Part shown: positions 36,136 to 46,735 of the stretch, piece by piece
Layout of the letters: each line of letters begins with the position of its first letter
Numbering within the stretch: the stretch's first letter is position 1
Source of the DNA: Pseudomonas xantholysinigenes
Lineage (GTDB): Bacteria > Pseudomonadota > Gammaproteobacteria > Pseudomonadales > Pseudomonadaceae
Assembly (NCBI RefSeq): GCF_014268885.2
Contig: NZ_CP077095.1
Location: 3,167,501-3,231,500, forward strand
Direction: 5' to 3'
Length of the DNA: 64,000 bases
Notes under the pieces: generated by a model
The model's input: only the letters and a program-made list of their open reading frames with translations
The model's database searches: none
Told to the model about the DNA's origin: nothing
Position numbers and translations under genes: made by a program

Positions 36136-36223
36136 TCTGTGGGAGCGGGTTCACCCGCAAACACCAGCAGAGCTGGTGCCAGACACCGCGGCGCTTGTGT
36201 CGCGGGTAACCCCGCTCCCACAG
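36136..36223. repeat. Inverted pair of REP elements
   Basis: Two REP units face each other: TCTGTGGGAGCGGGTTCACCCGC on the left and GCGGGTAACCCCGCTCCCACAG on the right, with an inner hairpin (ACACCAGCAGAGCTGGTG). The pair sits in the gap between the ilvE terminator and the two-component operon and matches the REP at 5.7 kb. The rest of 36008-36317 holds only the terminator and the upstream sequence of the response-regulator gene. Confidence 0.8.
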
Positions 36224-36317
36224 GGCGTCGAAGTGTCGCGTAGATGAATTTTTCTTAAATCGCCGTTTGTCTATTCTTTGGCACAATCAGGTCTCCACTC
36301 GCCGCCCAGGAACCAGC

Positions 36318-36998
36318 ATGCCTCGCGTACTGACCATCGAAGACGACGCCGTCACCGCCCAGGAAATCGTCGCCGAACTGTCCAGCCACGGTCTGGAAGT
36401 CGACTGGGCCGACAATGGCCGCGAGGGCCTGGCCAAGGCCATCGCCGGCGGCTACGACCTGATCACCCTCGACCGCATGCTGCCCGAGGTCGATGGCCTG
36501 ACCATCGTCACCACCTTGCGCAACCTGAAGATCGCCACGCCGATCCTGATGATCAGCGCCCTGTCGGACGTCGACGAACGGGTCCGCGGCCTGCGTGCCG
36601 GTGGCGACGACTACCTGACCAAGCCATTCGCCTCCGACGAGATGGCCGCCCGGGTCGAGGTGCTGCTGCGCCGCAACAGCGTGCCGATGACCCAGACCCG
36701 CCTGCAAGTGGCCGATCTGGAGCTGGACCTGATCAGCCATGAAGCCCGTCGTGGCGAACAGTCGCTGAACCTGCTGCCCACCGAGTACAAGCTGCTGGAG
36801 TACCTGATGCGCCATTCTGGCCAGGTGATCACCCGCATGATGATCTTCGAGGAAGTCTGGGGCTATCACTTCGACCCCGGCACCAACCTGATCGATGTGC
36901 ACATCGGCCGCCTGCGCAAGAAGATCGACTCGCCCGGCCAAAGCCCGCTGATCCGTACCGTGCGGGGCTCCGGCTATGCCATTGCCGAACCCGTCTAA
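36318..36998 (+). CDS. OmpR-family response regulator
   Basis: A 226-residue regulator with a receiver domain (phospho-acceptor D52 in LITLDRMLPEVDG; acidic pocket E8, D9, D10; K in YLTKPFASDEM) and a winged-helix DNA-binding domain (about 125-222, LLPTEYKLLEYLMRHSGQVITRMMIFEEVWGY...). The ATG at 36318 follows CAGGAA and starts MPRVLTIEDD. It overlaps its kinase gene by 23 bp. In P. putida this pair lies next to cysS-glnS. Target unknown. Confidence 0.93.
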   Translation: MPRVLTIEDDAVTAQEIVAELSSHGLEVDWADNGREGLAKAIAGGYDLITLDRMLPEVDGLTIVTTLRNLKIATPILMISALSDVDERVRGLRAGGDDYLTKPFASDEMAARVEVLLRRNSVPMTQTRLQVADLELDLISHEARRGEQSLNLLPTEYKLLEYLMRHSGQVITRMMIFEEVWGYHFDPGTNLIDVHIGRLRKKIDSPGQSPLIRTVRGSGYAIAEPV

Positions 36999-38358
36999 AG
37001 GCTGGAGCTCCTCGACCAGCCGCCTGCTGGCACTGTACAGCTTCCTGTTCGTGGCCTGGAGCAGCATCCTAATGGGCGTGCTGTACTTCGAGGTCACCAG
37101 CTACCTGAACAAGCTCACCCGCCACTCCATGCTGCAGCGCCAACACCTGTTCGCCCATATGAGTGGCAAGCAGCTGGACGACGCACTGATCGCCAGCCAG
37201 GCCTTCGAGGAACGCAGCTTCGATGCCTACGGGCTGTTCGACCCCCAGCTCAACCCGATTGGCGGACGTATCCGCAGCATCCCGGCCGAGCTGAACCTGG
37301 ACGGCAAGGTCCACGAGCTCAAGCGTTGCCTGGACGCCGACGACCCACACCTGCCCGCCGACAGCTGCGATGCGGTGGCGATCAAGGTCCAGGATGGCCG
37401 CTGGCTGGTGCTGGTGCGCGACAACGGCTCGCTGTTCGTGGTCACCCAGATCATCCTCCATGCCTTGCTCTGGGGCATTTCGCTGACCCTGATTCCCGGC
37501 TTCGCCGGTTGGTACCTGCTGCGCCGCCGGCCACTCAAGCGCATCCGTGCGATCCAGGACCAGGCCGAACTGATCGTCGCCGGCGACCTCACCCACCGCC
37601 TGCCGCTCTCGGCAAGGCGCGACGAGCTGGACATGCTGGCGGCCATTGTCAACGCCATGCTCGACCGCATCGAGCGCCTGATGCATGAGGTCAAGGGCGT
37701 GTGCGACAACATCGCCCACGACCTGCGCACCCCGCTGACCCGCCTGCGCGCGCAGTTGTATCGCATCCGCCAGCAGAGCGCCGCGGGTTCCGCCGAAGGC
37801 GAGGCTTTGGACCAGGCGATTGGCGAGACCGACACACTGATGGCACGTTTTCGCGGGTTACTGCGCATCAGCGAGCTGGAAGACCGCCAGCGCCGTGCAG
37901 GCTTCGTCCAGCTCGACCCGCAAGGGCTGCTGGTGGAGCTGCATGATTTCTATCTACCGCTGGCCGAGGACGGCGGCATTCGTCTGCAATTGAATCAGCC
38001 GGCGCAACTGCCGGCGCTGCATGGCGACCGAGAGTTGCTGTTCGAGGCCCTGGCCAACCTGGTGGGCAATGCGATCAAGTTCACCCCTGAGGGTGGGCAG
38101 GTGCGGATCGTCGCGACCCAGAACGCCCAGGGCGTGCAAATCGCGGTCGAAGACAGCGGGCCGGGGATCCCGACGGAGGAGCGTGAGGCGGTGTTGAAAC
38201 GCTTCTATCGCAGCGAGGAAGGTCATCGCCATGCAGGGTTCGGGCTGGGGCTGTCGATCGTCGCGGCGATCGTCGACTTGCATGGATTCGGCCTGGAGGT
38301 GTGCGCCAGCGAGCTGGGTGGGGCGAGACTGGTGCTGCACTGCCCCAAGGCAGCCTGA
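36976..38358 (+). CDS. Sensor histidine kinase of the OmpR-type pair
   Basis: A 460-residue inner-membrane kinase with a transmembrane helix at about residues 18-40, a periplasmic sensor of about 115 residues (QHLFAHMSGKQLDDALIASQAFEERSFDAYG...), a second helix at about 158-178, a HAMP linker, HisKA with H248 in NIAHDLRTPLTRLR, and HATPase with NLVGNAIKFTPEGG, DSGPGIP and GFGLGLSIV. It overlaps the regulator by 23 bp. The signal is unknown. Confidence 0.93.
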   Translation: MPLPNPSKGWSSSTSRLLALYSFLFVAWSSILMGVLYFEVTSYLNKLTRHSMLQRQHLFAHMSGKQLDDALIASQAFEERSFDAYGLFDPQLNPIGGRIRSIPAELNLDGKVHELKRCLDADDPHLPADSCDAVAIKVQDGRWLVLVRDNGSLFVVTQIILHALLWGISLTLIPGFAGWYLLRRRPLKRIRAIQDQAELIVAGDLTHRLPLSARRDELDMLAAIVNAMLDRIERLMHEVKGVCDNIAHDLRTPLTRLRAQLYRIRQQSAAGSAEGEALDQAIGETDTLMARFRGLLRISELEDRQRRAGFVQLDPQGLLVELHDFYLPLAEDGGIRLQLNQPAQLPALHGDRELLFEALANLVGNAIKFTPEGGQVRIVATQNAQGVQIAVEDSGPGIPTEEREAVLKRFYRSEEGHRHAGFGLGLSIVAAIVDLHGFGLEVCASELGGARLVLHCPKAA

Positions 38359-38363
38359 AAAGC

Positions 38364-38411
38364 ATCACCGGGCAAGTCGCATCGGTGCGCCGATGCGACT
38401 TGCCCGGTGAT
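38364..38411. terminator. Perfect 22-bp hairpin between convergent genes
   Basis: ATCACCGGGCAAGTCGCATCGG pairs without mismatch across a TGCG loop. It lies between the kinase stop (38358) and the cysS stop (38426). Read on the minus strand it is followed by GCTTTT, so it should end cysS transcription and, more weakly, the kinase transcript. Confidence 0.8.
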
Positions 38412-38425
38412 AGGGCTTCAACTGA

Positions 38426-39808
38426 TCAGTCAGCCAGGCGCCAGGTGGTGGTGCCTTTGCTGTCTTCCAGTACCACGCCCATGGCGGTCAGCTGGTCGCG
38501 GATGCGGTCGGACTCGGACCAGTTCTTGTCGGCGCGCGCTTGCAGACGCGCCTGGATCAGCGCCTCCACTTCGGCGGCATCGACCTTGCCCTCGGCACCG
38601 GCACGCAGGAAGTCATCAGCCTCCAGTTGCAGCACGCCCAGCACATCACCCAGCTCACGCAGGCGACCCGCCAGGCCGGCAGCGGCCTCGGGGTCGCTGT
38701 CGCGCAGACGGTTGATCTCGCGCACCAGGTCGAACAGCACGGCGCAGGCTTCCGGCGTGCCGAAGTCGTCGTTCATCGCCACGGTGAAACGCTCGACGAA
38801 TGCCTCGCCACCCTTGGCCGCGACCCGCGGCAAGCCGCGCAACGCGTGGTAGAAACGCTCGAGCGCGCCCTTGGCGTCGCGCAGGCTGTCCTCGGAGTAG
38901 TTGATGGCGCTGCGGTAGTGACTGGCCACCAGCAGGTAGCGCACCACTTCCGGGTGGTACTTGTCGAGCACGTCGCGAATGGTGAAGAAGTTGTTCAACG
39001 ACTTGGACATCTTCTCGCCATTGATGCGGATCATGCCGCAGTGCATCCAGGCGTTGGCGTACGGCTTGCCAGTCGCGGCCTCGCTCTGGGCGATCTCGTT
39101 CTCATGGTGTGGGAACTCCAGGTCGCTGCCGCCACCGTGAATATCGAAGCTCTCACCCAGGCAGCAGGTGGACATCACCGAGCATTCGATGTGCCAGCCC
39201 GGACGACCTGGGCCCCACGGCGAATCCCAGTATGGCTCGCCGGGCTTGACGCCCTTCCACAGCACGAAGTCCAGCGGATCCTGCTTGGCCTCGTCGACCT
39301 CGATGCGGGCGCCGATGCGCAGGTCTTCGATCTTCTTGCGCGACAGCTTGCCGTAGCCGACGAACTTGCCGACCCGGTAGTACACGTCGCCGTTGCCCGG
39401 GGCGTAGGCGTAGCCCTTGTCGATCAGGGTCTGGATCATCGCGTGCATGCCGGGGATGTGGTCGGTGGCGCGCGGCTCCTGGTCTGGCGGCAGGATGTTC
39501 AGGCGCCGCTCATCCTCGTGCATCGCGTCGATCATGCGGGCGGTCAGCGCATCGAACGACTCGCCATTCTCATTGGCCCGGTTGATGATCTTGTCGTCGA
39601 TGTCGGTGATGTTGCGCACGTAGGTCAGCGCGTAGCCGCTCTTGCGCAGCCAGCGGGTGACCAGGTCGAAGGCCACCATGCTGCGGCCGTGGCCCAGGTG
39701 GCAGTAGTCGTACACAGTCATGCCGCAGACGTACATGCGCACCTTGTTGCCATCGAGCGGCTTGAAGGCTTCCTTGGTCTTGCTCAGCGTGTTGTAGATC
39801 GAAAGCAC
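38426..39808 (-). CDS. cysS: Cysteine-tRNA ligase
   Basis: A 460-residue class-I synthetase. The HIGH motif appears as [13 protein letters not shown] as [11 protein letters not shown], and zinc ligands in CVMSTC-type and HHENE segments ([29 protein letters not shown]). Length and C-terminal DALR-type helices are normal. It follows glnS by 9 bp on the same strand, so the two form an operon; a long hairpin terminates it. Confidence 0.97.
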   Translation of the reverse strand: MLSIYNTLSKTKEAFKPLDGNKVRMYVCGMTVYDYCHLGHGRSMVAFDLVTRWLRKSGYALTYVRNITDIDDKIINRANENGESFDALTARMIDAMHEDERRLNILPPDQEPRATDHIPGMHAMIQTLIDKGYAYAPGNGDVYYRVGKFVGYGKLSRKKIEDLRIGARIEVDEAKQDPLDFVLWKGVKPGEPYWDSPWGPGRPGWHIECSVMSTCCLGESFDIHGGGSDLEFPHHENEIAQSEAATGKPYANAWMHCGMIRINGEKMSKSLNNFFTIRDVLDKYHPEVVRYLLVASHYRSAINYSEDSLRDAKGALERFYHALRGLPRVAAKGGEAFVERFTVAMNDDFGTPEACAVLFDLVREINRLRDSDPEAAAGLAGRLRELGDVLGVLQLEADDFLRAGAEGKVDAAEVEALIQARLQARADKNWSESDRIRDQLTAMGVVLEDSKGTTTWRLAD

Positions 39809-39817
39809 GGCGGTTCC

Positions 39818-41521
<1,704 letters not shown>

Positions 41522-41780
41522 AGTGTCCTTGAATGCAGGTAGCCGGCCGGGTAGGCCGATTGAATCAAAGCGCCTATCATAGCCGAAGCAGTCAAGCCGC
41601 TGACAGCCAAAGTGCCCACAAAAGTGCCGACAAAGTGGCACGTTTTGTCGCCCCGAGGCGGCGCAATCCGGCACAATGACGGCCCAGCGGCCTGCGTCAC
41701 GGTTGCCTGATCCTGCGTCAGGTAGCAAAAGCGCCCTGCACAACTAATTCCCGAATGCCTTGAAAAGAGCGAATTTCAGC

Positions 41781-42281
41781 ATGTCCAAAGTCAAACTGAG
41801 CACCAACCACGGCGACATCGTCCTGCAACTGGATGCCGAAAAAGCCCCGCTGACCACCGAAAACTTCGTTCAGTACGTCAAGGAAGGCCACTACAATGGC
41901 ACCGTCTTCCACCGCGTGATCAAGGGCTTCATGATCCAGGGCGGCGGTTTCGAGCCAGGCATGAGCCAGAAGAAAACCCGCGCCAGCATCCAGAACGAAG
42001 CCGACAACGGCCTGAAGAACACCAAGTACAGCATCGCCATGGCCCGCACCATGGAGCCGCACTCGGCCTCCGCGCAGTTCTTCATCAACGCCTCCGACAA
42101 CGACTTCCTCAACCACAGCGGCAAGAACGTGCAGGGCTGGGGTTACGCGGTGTTCGGTGAAGTGATCGAAGGCAAGGAAATCGTCGACGCCATCGAGAAA
42201 GTCGCCACCGGCTCCAAGTCTGGCCACCAGGACGTGCCAAAAGACGACGTGATCATCGAGAAAGCCGAGATCTTTGAGTGA
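41781..42281 (+). CDS. ppiB: Cytoplasmic peptidyl-prolyl cis-trans isomerase (cyclophilin B type)
   Basis: A 166-residue cyclophilin without signal peptide, catalysing proline isomerisation during folding. The active-site segments [42 protein letters not shown] and [13 protein letters not shown] are complete. I chose the ATG at 41781 (MSKVKL); an upstream ATG at 41760 adds seven unconserved residues. Its stop overlaps the lpxH GTG start (GTGA). Confidence 0.96.
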   Translation: MSKVKLSTNHGDIVLQLDAEKAPLTTENFVQYVKEGHYNGTVFHRVIKGFMIQGGGFEPGMSQKKTRASIQNEADNGLKNTKYSIAMARTMEPHSASAQFFINASDNDFLNHSGKNVQGWGYAVFGEVIEGKEIVDAIEKVATGSKSGHQDVPKDDVIIEKAEIFE

Positions 42282-43000
42282 TTCTGCTGATCTCCGATCT
42301 GCACCTGCAAGAAGAACGCCCGGACATTACCCGGGCGTTTCTTGATCTGCTCGACGGTCGCGCGCGGCATGCCAAGGCGCTGTACATCCTCGGCGACTTC
42401 TTCGAGGCCTGGATCGGCGACGACGCCATGACCGCGTTCCAGCAGTCGATCTGCCAGGCCTTGCGCCGGCTGGCCGACAGCGGCACGGCGATCTACCTGA
42501 TGCACGGCAACCGCGACTTCCTCATCGGCCAGGCATTCTGCCAGGCCGCTGGCTGCACCCTGCTCGACGACCCCTGCGTGGTCGAGCTGGGCGGCGAGCC
42601 GGTATTGCTGATGCACGGCGACACCCTGTGCACCCGCGATATCGGCTACATGAAGCTGCGCCGCTACCTGCGCAACCCGCTGAGCCTGTGGATCCTGCGG
42701 CACCTGCCGCTGTCGACACGGCAGAAGCTGGCGCGCAAGCTGCGCAGCGAGAGCCAATCGCAGACGCGCATGAAGAACACCGAGATCGTCGACGTCACCC
42801 CGGACGAAGTGCCGAAAGTGATGGCGGCCCACGGCGTGCGCACCCTGGTGCATGGCCACACCCATCGCCCGGCACTGCACAAGCTGGTGGTCGACGGCCA
42901 GCCGGCGCGACGTATCGTGCTGGGTGACTGGGATCGACGGGGCTGGGCGTTGCAGGTGGATGAACAGGGTTTCCAACTGGCCCCGTTCGAGTTCGCCTGA
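42278..43000 (+). CDS. lpxH: UDP-2,3-diacylglucosamine diphosphatase LpxH
   Basis: A 240-residue calcineurin-like metallophosphoesterase of lipid A synthesis that cleaves UDP-2,3-diacylglucosamine to lipid X and UMP. Metal motifs are ISDLHL (D8, H10), [26 protein letters not shown] and VHGHTHRPA. Peripheral inner-membrane enzyme. GTG start, coupled to ppiB by a 4-bp overlap. Confidence 0.96.
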   Translation: MILLISDLHLQEERPDITRAFLDLLDGRARHAKALYILGDFFEAWIGDDAMTAFQQSICQALRRLADSGTAIYLMHGNRDFLIGQAFCQAAGCTLLDDPCVVELGGEPVLLMHGDTLCTRDIGYMKLRRYLRNPLSLWILRHLPLSTRQKLARKLRSESQSQTRMKNTEIVDVTPDEVPKVMAAHGVRTLVHGHTHRPALHKLVVDGQPARRIVLGDWDRRGWALQVDEQGFQLAPFEFA

Positions 43001-43018
43001 GCCGAGGTTGCGCTCGAC

Positions 43019-43034
43019 ATCCCCGCCTGGGGAT
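43019..43034. terminator. Short hairpin between lpxH and the convergent activator gene
   Basis: ATCCCC-GCCT-GGGGAT, a 6-bp stem lying in the 35-bp gap between the two stops. It has no T-tract, so it is only a weak terminator candidate. Confidence 0.35.
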
Positions 43035-43035
43035 C

Positions 43036-44361
43036 TCAGCGGATCTGGTGCTTGTGCAGCAGGCGATAGAACGTCGGCCTGGACACCCCCAGCACTTTCG
43101 CCGCGATACTCAGGTTGTCACTGTGGCGGTTCAGCACATCGCACAGGGCCTGGCGCTCGGCGCGGTGCTTGTAGTCCTCCAGGGTTCCCAACGGCTGGTC
43201 CTGCTCCGGCAGTTCCTGCAAACCCAGGTCCTGGGCTTCGATCTGCCGCCCTTCGGCCAGCACCAGGCCGCGCCTGACCCGGTTGGCCAGCTCACGCACA
43301 TTGCCTGGCCAGTCGTGCCGGCCCATGGCCGCCAAGGCCGACTCGCTGAATGAACGCGGGCGCCTGCCCGTTTCCAGGCTGTAGAACTGTGAAAAGTGGC
43401 TGGCCAGCATCGACAGGTCGCCATGCCGGTCGCGCAAGGGCGCGGTCACGACCTGCAGGACATTGAGGCGGTAATACAGGTCCTCGCGAAAACGCCCTTG
43501 CCCGATGGCCTTTTCCAGATCCACATGGGTCGCCGCAAGCACCCTGACATCCACCGCGATGGGCTGGTTGCCGCCAACCCGTTCGATGTGTTTTTCCTGC
43601 AGGAAACGCAGCAAATTGGCCTGCAACTCCAGGGGAAGATCGCCGATCTCGTCGAGAAACAGCGTGCCGCCATTGGCCGCTTCGATGCGCCCCACCTTGC
43701 GCTGATGAGCCCCGGTGAAGGCGCCCTTCTCATGGCCGAACAACTCGGACTGGATCAAGTGCTCGGGGATGGCACCGCAATTGATGGCGATGAACGGTTT
43801 GTCACGGCGTTGGCTCTGCCGGTGCAACGTACGCGCCACCAGTTCCTTGCCCGTGCCGCTTTCACCGCGGATCAGTACCGGCGATTCGGTGGGCGCCAGC
43901 TTGCCCAGTAACTTGCGCAATTCGCGGATTGGCCGGCTTTCGCCGAGCAATTCGTGCTCAGGCTCATCGACCCGCACCGCCCCTTTGCCGCGCAGGCGTG
44001 CCATGCCGAACGCGCGCCCCAGGGTGACCTGGACCCGCGAGACATCGAACGGCAAGGTATGAAAGTCGAAAAACCACTCGCAGACGAAGTCGCCGACATT
44101 TTGCAGGCGTAGCTCTTCGGTACTGAGCACGGCGATCCATTCGGTGTTGCTGCGTTTGATCAGGTCCTTGACCGCCTCGGGATGGCGCAGGTGCGAGGCC
44201 TGCAACCGGACCAGACCGACGTCGCAGGGCTGCTCGAGGGCGGCATCCAAGGTGCAACTGCGCACCTCCCAACCGACGCTGCGCAAACCAGGGAGCAAAC
44301 GGTGGCAATCGTCGCAGGGGTCGACGATCAGCAAGCGGCGCAGGGAAGCAGGTTCAAGCAT
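43036..44361 (-). CDS. VpsR-like sigma-54-dependent activator
   Basis: A 441-residue enhancer-binding protein. The N-terminal receiver-like domain (1-130, LLIVDPCDDCHRLLPGLRSVGWEVRSC) is of the VpsR type. The position where a phospho-acceptor aspartate is expected reads VGLVRLQASH, so classical phosphorylation is doubtful. The AAA+ domain has Walker A GESGTGKE (166-173), the sigma-54 contact GAFTGA (213-218) and Walker B GGTLFLDEIG. The C-terminus is a Fis HTH (LSIAAKVLGVSRPTFYRLLHKH). The start at 44361 has AAGGAAC upstream. VpsR in Vibrio controls biofilm matrix with cyclic di-GMP; the role here is unknown. Confidence 0.88.
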   Translation of the reverse strand: MLEPASLRRLLIVDPCDDCHRLLPGLRSVGWEVRSCTLDAALEQPCDVGLVRLQASHLRHPEAVKDLIKRSNTEWIAVLSTEELRLQNVGDFVCEWFFDFHTLPFDVSRVQVTLGRAFGMARLRGKGAVRVDEPEHELLGESRPIRELRKLLGKLAPTESPVLIRGESGTGKELVARTLHRQSQRRDKPFIAINCGAIPEHLIQSELFGHEKGAFTGAHQRKVGRIEAANGGTLFLDEIGDLPLELQANLLRFLQEKHIERVGGNQPIAVDVRVLAATHVDLEKAIGQGRFREDLYYRLNVLQVVTAPLRDRHGDLSMLASHFSQFYSLETGRRPRSFSESALAAMGRHDWPGNVRELANRVRRGLVLAEGRQIEAQDLGLQELPEQDQPLGTLEDYKHRAERQALCDVLNRHSDNLSIAAKVLGVSRPTFYRLLHKHQIR

Positions 44362-44694
44362 GACCGTTCCTTGGCGCCAGTTTTTGGTTTTTAACGTATA
44401 AACAGTTAGTTGCGACGCCAAAATTAACAGTAGCAACGAACTTGACGCCCTCCATGACCGTTGGTCAGCCCGCCCCGTCCGTTAAAAGCCCACCAGGAAT
44501 TCTCGCCGGTATTTGCCGTCATAGGCGGCGGACACATCCACAATAAAGCCCACGCCGTTAAAAAATTTTCTACAGCCATGTGACTTCAACCCTGACCTGG
44601 AGCATCAGTACGAATAACCCCGCGCTGTAGACTTTCGTACAACTGCCGCGCGGAACTTAATTCCGCTGTTTGGGACCATGAGAGAGACCGAACC
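44362..44694. other. AT-rich intergenic region between the VpsR-like gene and a small gene
   Basis: This 333-bp divergent gap has several A/T runs (TTTTTGGTTTTTAACG, GTTAAAAAATTTTC) and must hold the promoters of both flanking genes. I find no reading frame of note, no GG-N10-GC site I would defend and no structured RNA. Confidence 0.5.
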
Positions 44695-44961
44695 ATGAAT
44701 GCCCCGCTCCGTGTCAACGAAGCACTGCTGATCGCCGACCACGCCTTCGAGCCCTTCCAGTGCGTTGCCTGGGATGCCCCCAACGGGACTGGTGAACTGA
44801 GCCTGGCAGTGATCGACCGGACCAGCACCCGCATCGGCAGCAAGCAAGTGTCCTCGCGGGTCTATTCCGACCCTGCGCAATGGGCCAGCCTGATCGAGGA
44901 AGTGCGCGCCGAACTGTCGCGCCAGGGCTATGACCTGCAACCCTGGTCGATGCCGAAGTAA
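44695..44961 (+). CDS. Small conserved protein of unknown function
   Basis: An 88-residue soluble protein (LIADHAFEPFQCVAWDAPNGTGELSLAVIDRTSTRIG...QWASLIEEVRAELSRQGYDLQPWSMPK) with GAGAGA before the ATG. It has a predicted beta-sheet core and a C-terminal helix. Pseudomonas homologues exist as far as I recall, without known function. It has its own upstream AT-rich region and a hairpin after the stop, so it is probably monocistronic and well expressed. Confidence 0.75.
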   Translation: MNAPLRVNEALLIADHAFEPFQCVAWDAPNGTGELSLAVIDRTSTRIGSKQVSSRVYSDPAQWASLIEEVRAELSRQGYDLQPWSMPK

Positions 44962-44976
44962 ACATTGCATCCATGC

Positions 44977-45001
44977 CAAGTGCGTGCCTGGCACGCACTT
45001 G
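44977..45001 (+). terminator. Hairpin after the small conserved gene
   Basis: CAAGTGCGTGC / GCACGCACTTG, an 11-bp stem with a CTG loop, 16 bp after the stop. A modest T-rich segment (CGTCTTT) lies further on. Confidence 0.6.
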
Positions 45002-45066
45002 TTGCACTGCCCGTCTTTAATTCGCAGCAACTTCACACTTGTGACAAAGTGTCGCACCCGCTACGT

Positions 45067-45681
45067 TCAACTATCCGGCGTGAACTGTTCGATATGTCGA
45101 TAGTCGGCATTTAGTTGCTCGGCAAGTTGCCGTGCGCGACCGACACGCACCGCCGTCATTTCCATGTCCACCAGCAAGGTAGCGCACGGCATGGGTTGCG
45201 GTGTGCGCCATTGGCGCAGACGGCCATCCGTCAGCACCAGGCAGCGCTGCACCTCATGGGGCAGGCGCTTGCCGCGCGCCAGCAGCCACAGCCGAGCCTC
45301 CTCGAGCGCCGCGAACAACGGGGTTCCACCACCCGCGCCCAGGGCCTGCAGCCAAGGCTGTAACGCCGCCGACGCCTTGAGCCCATGGCGCTGCCATTGC
45401 GGCTTGCTGCCGCTGGCCGTTAGCAACGCCAACCGCGCCCGTTGTCGATAGGCCTGGTCGAACAGACCGGCCAGCAAGCCTTTGGCCTGAGCCAGGGCCT
45501 GGTGGCGACGGGTCGAGGCCGAGGCATCGACGATCACCAGCCACAGCTCGGGGGGCTGGGCCTGGCGCTGTTGCCAGCACAGGTCGCGGCGCTGAAGCGG
45601 CCGCCCCTTGAGCAAGGTTGGCAGCCAGGCGATACGGCCACTGTCGGCCGCGCGCGCGCGACCACGGGCAGCACCCGACAA
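45067..45681 (-). CDS. VWA-domain protein, ChlD-like partner of a cobaltochelatase
   Basis: A 204-residue protein that is nearly all a von Willebrand factor A domain. The MIDAS motif is D52-A-S-A-S (VIVDASAST), with GGGTPLFAALEEA and LVLTDGR as the later metal-binding loops. It lacks the AAA+ domain of full ChlD/CobT. The start is uncertain: TTG at 45681 is the first usable codon, and the frame runs upstream into the end of the ATPase gene without ATG or GTG. It follows the ChlI-like gene, suggesting they work together on CobN. Confidence 0.8.
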   Translation of the reverse strand: MSGAARGRARAADSGRIAWLPTLLKGRPLQRRDLCWQQRQAQPPELWLVIVDASASTRRHQALAQAKGLLAGLFDQAYRQRARLALLTASGSKPQWQRHGLKASAALQPWLQALGAGGGTPLFAALEEARLWLLARGKRLPHEVQRCLVLTDGRLRQWRTPQPMPCATLLVDMEMTAVRVGRARQLAEQLNADYRHIEQFTPDS

Positions 45682-45734
45682 TTGACCGACGCGGGGTCTG
45701 GCATCCGTCGCCTGGGCGTTGCGCGCGCGGATGC

Positions 45735-46733
45735 TCAGGGCTTTTTTGCCCAGTTCGGCACCTCGCGACGAGGCCCGCCGCCCACCAGCTGGGGTGGCAA
45801 GGCGCCCCAGTCGCCCTGCCCGGCCTGGAGATCCTGCGCCGGCGACGGCTCGCCCGCCGACGTGGACTGCGGCGCCGGCGCATCCGCACGGCGTCGATGG
45901 CGCAAGGCAAACTCAGCCACCGCCTCGACATCCACTTCCTCGATCCGCGTGCCAGCACGCCAGGCCGCATGAGCCCGAGCAGCGCGCAGCCAGACCAGGT
46001 CGGCGCGCAGGCCATCGACCCCTGCGGCGAAACAACGCTCGGTAATCCAGGCCAGGGCCTGGTCGTCCAGGGCTATGCCGGCCAGGCGCTCGCGTGCGGC
46101 CCGGCAGCGCTCGCGCAAGTCGGCCTGCGCAGCGGCCCAGTCGGCGCAGAAGGCCTCGGGATCGGTGTCAAACGCCAGGCGCCGGCGAATAATCTGTTGG
46201 CGTTCCTGCGGGGCCGGCAGGCCCTCGAGGGCGACGTTCAGGCCAAAGCGGTCGAGCAGCTGCGGGCGCAGCTCGCCCTCCTCCGGGTTCATGGTGCCGA
46301 TCAGTACGAAACGCGCCGCATGACGATGGGAAATGCCATCGCGCTCGACACGGTTGGTACCGCTGGCAGCCACGTCCAGCAGCAGGTCGACCAGTGGATC
46401 GGGCAACAAGTTGACCTCGTCCACGTACAGCACGCCCCCATCGGCCTGGGCCAGTACGCCGGGGGAAAAACGGGCCTGGCCCTGGCCCAGCGCGGCATCC
46501 AGATCGAGCGTACCGACCAGGCGCTCTTCAGTGGCGCCCAAGGGCAAGGTCACGAACGGGCCATCGCCCAGCAGGTCTGCCAGGCCCCGGGCCAGGGTGC
46601 TCTTGGCCATGCCGCGCGGGCCTTCGATCAACACGCCACCGATCTTCGGGTCGATGGCGGTCAGGCACAGGGCCAGTTTGAGATCGTCGGCAGCGACCAC
46701 GGCCGCCAGGGGAAATTGCACGGGTTCGCTCAT
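45735..46733 (-). CDS. ChlI-like AAA+ ATPase of the cobaltochelatase
   Basis: A 332-residue AAA+ ATPase of the magnesium/cobalt chelatase I-subunit family. Walker A is GPRGMAKS (38-45), Walker B VLYVDEVNLLPD, and the GTLDLDAALGQGQARFSPGVLAQADGG and GTMNPEEGELRPQLLDRFGL segments are family hallmarks. The C-terminus is a P/A/G-rich tail. It begins 2 bp after cobN. In pseudomonads this protein probably takes the place of CobS. Confidence 0.88.
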   Translation of the reverse strand: MSEPVQFPLAAVVAADDLKLALCLTAIDPKIGGVLIEGPRGMAKSTLARGLADLLGDGPFVTLPLGATEERLVGTLDLDAALGQGQARFSPGVLAQADGGVLYVDEVNLLPDPLVDLLLDVAASGTNRVERDGISHRHAARFVLIGTMNPEEGELRPQLLDRFGLNVALEGLPAPQERQQIIRRRLAFDTDPEAFCADWAAAQADLRERCRAARERLAGIALDDQALAWITERCFAAGVDGLRADLVWLRAARAHAAWRAGTRIEEVDVEAVAEFALRHRRRADAPAPQSTSAGEPSPAQDLQAGQGDWGALPPQLVGGGPRREVPNWAKKP

Positions 46734-46735
46734 GT

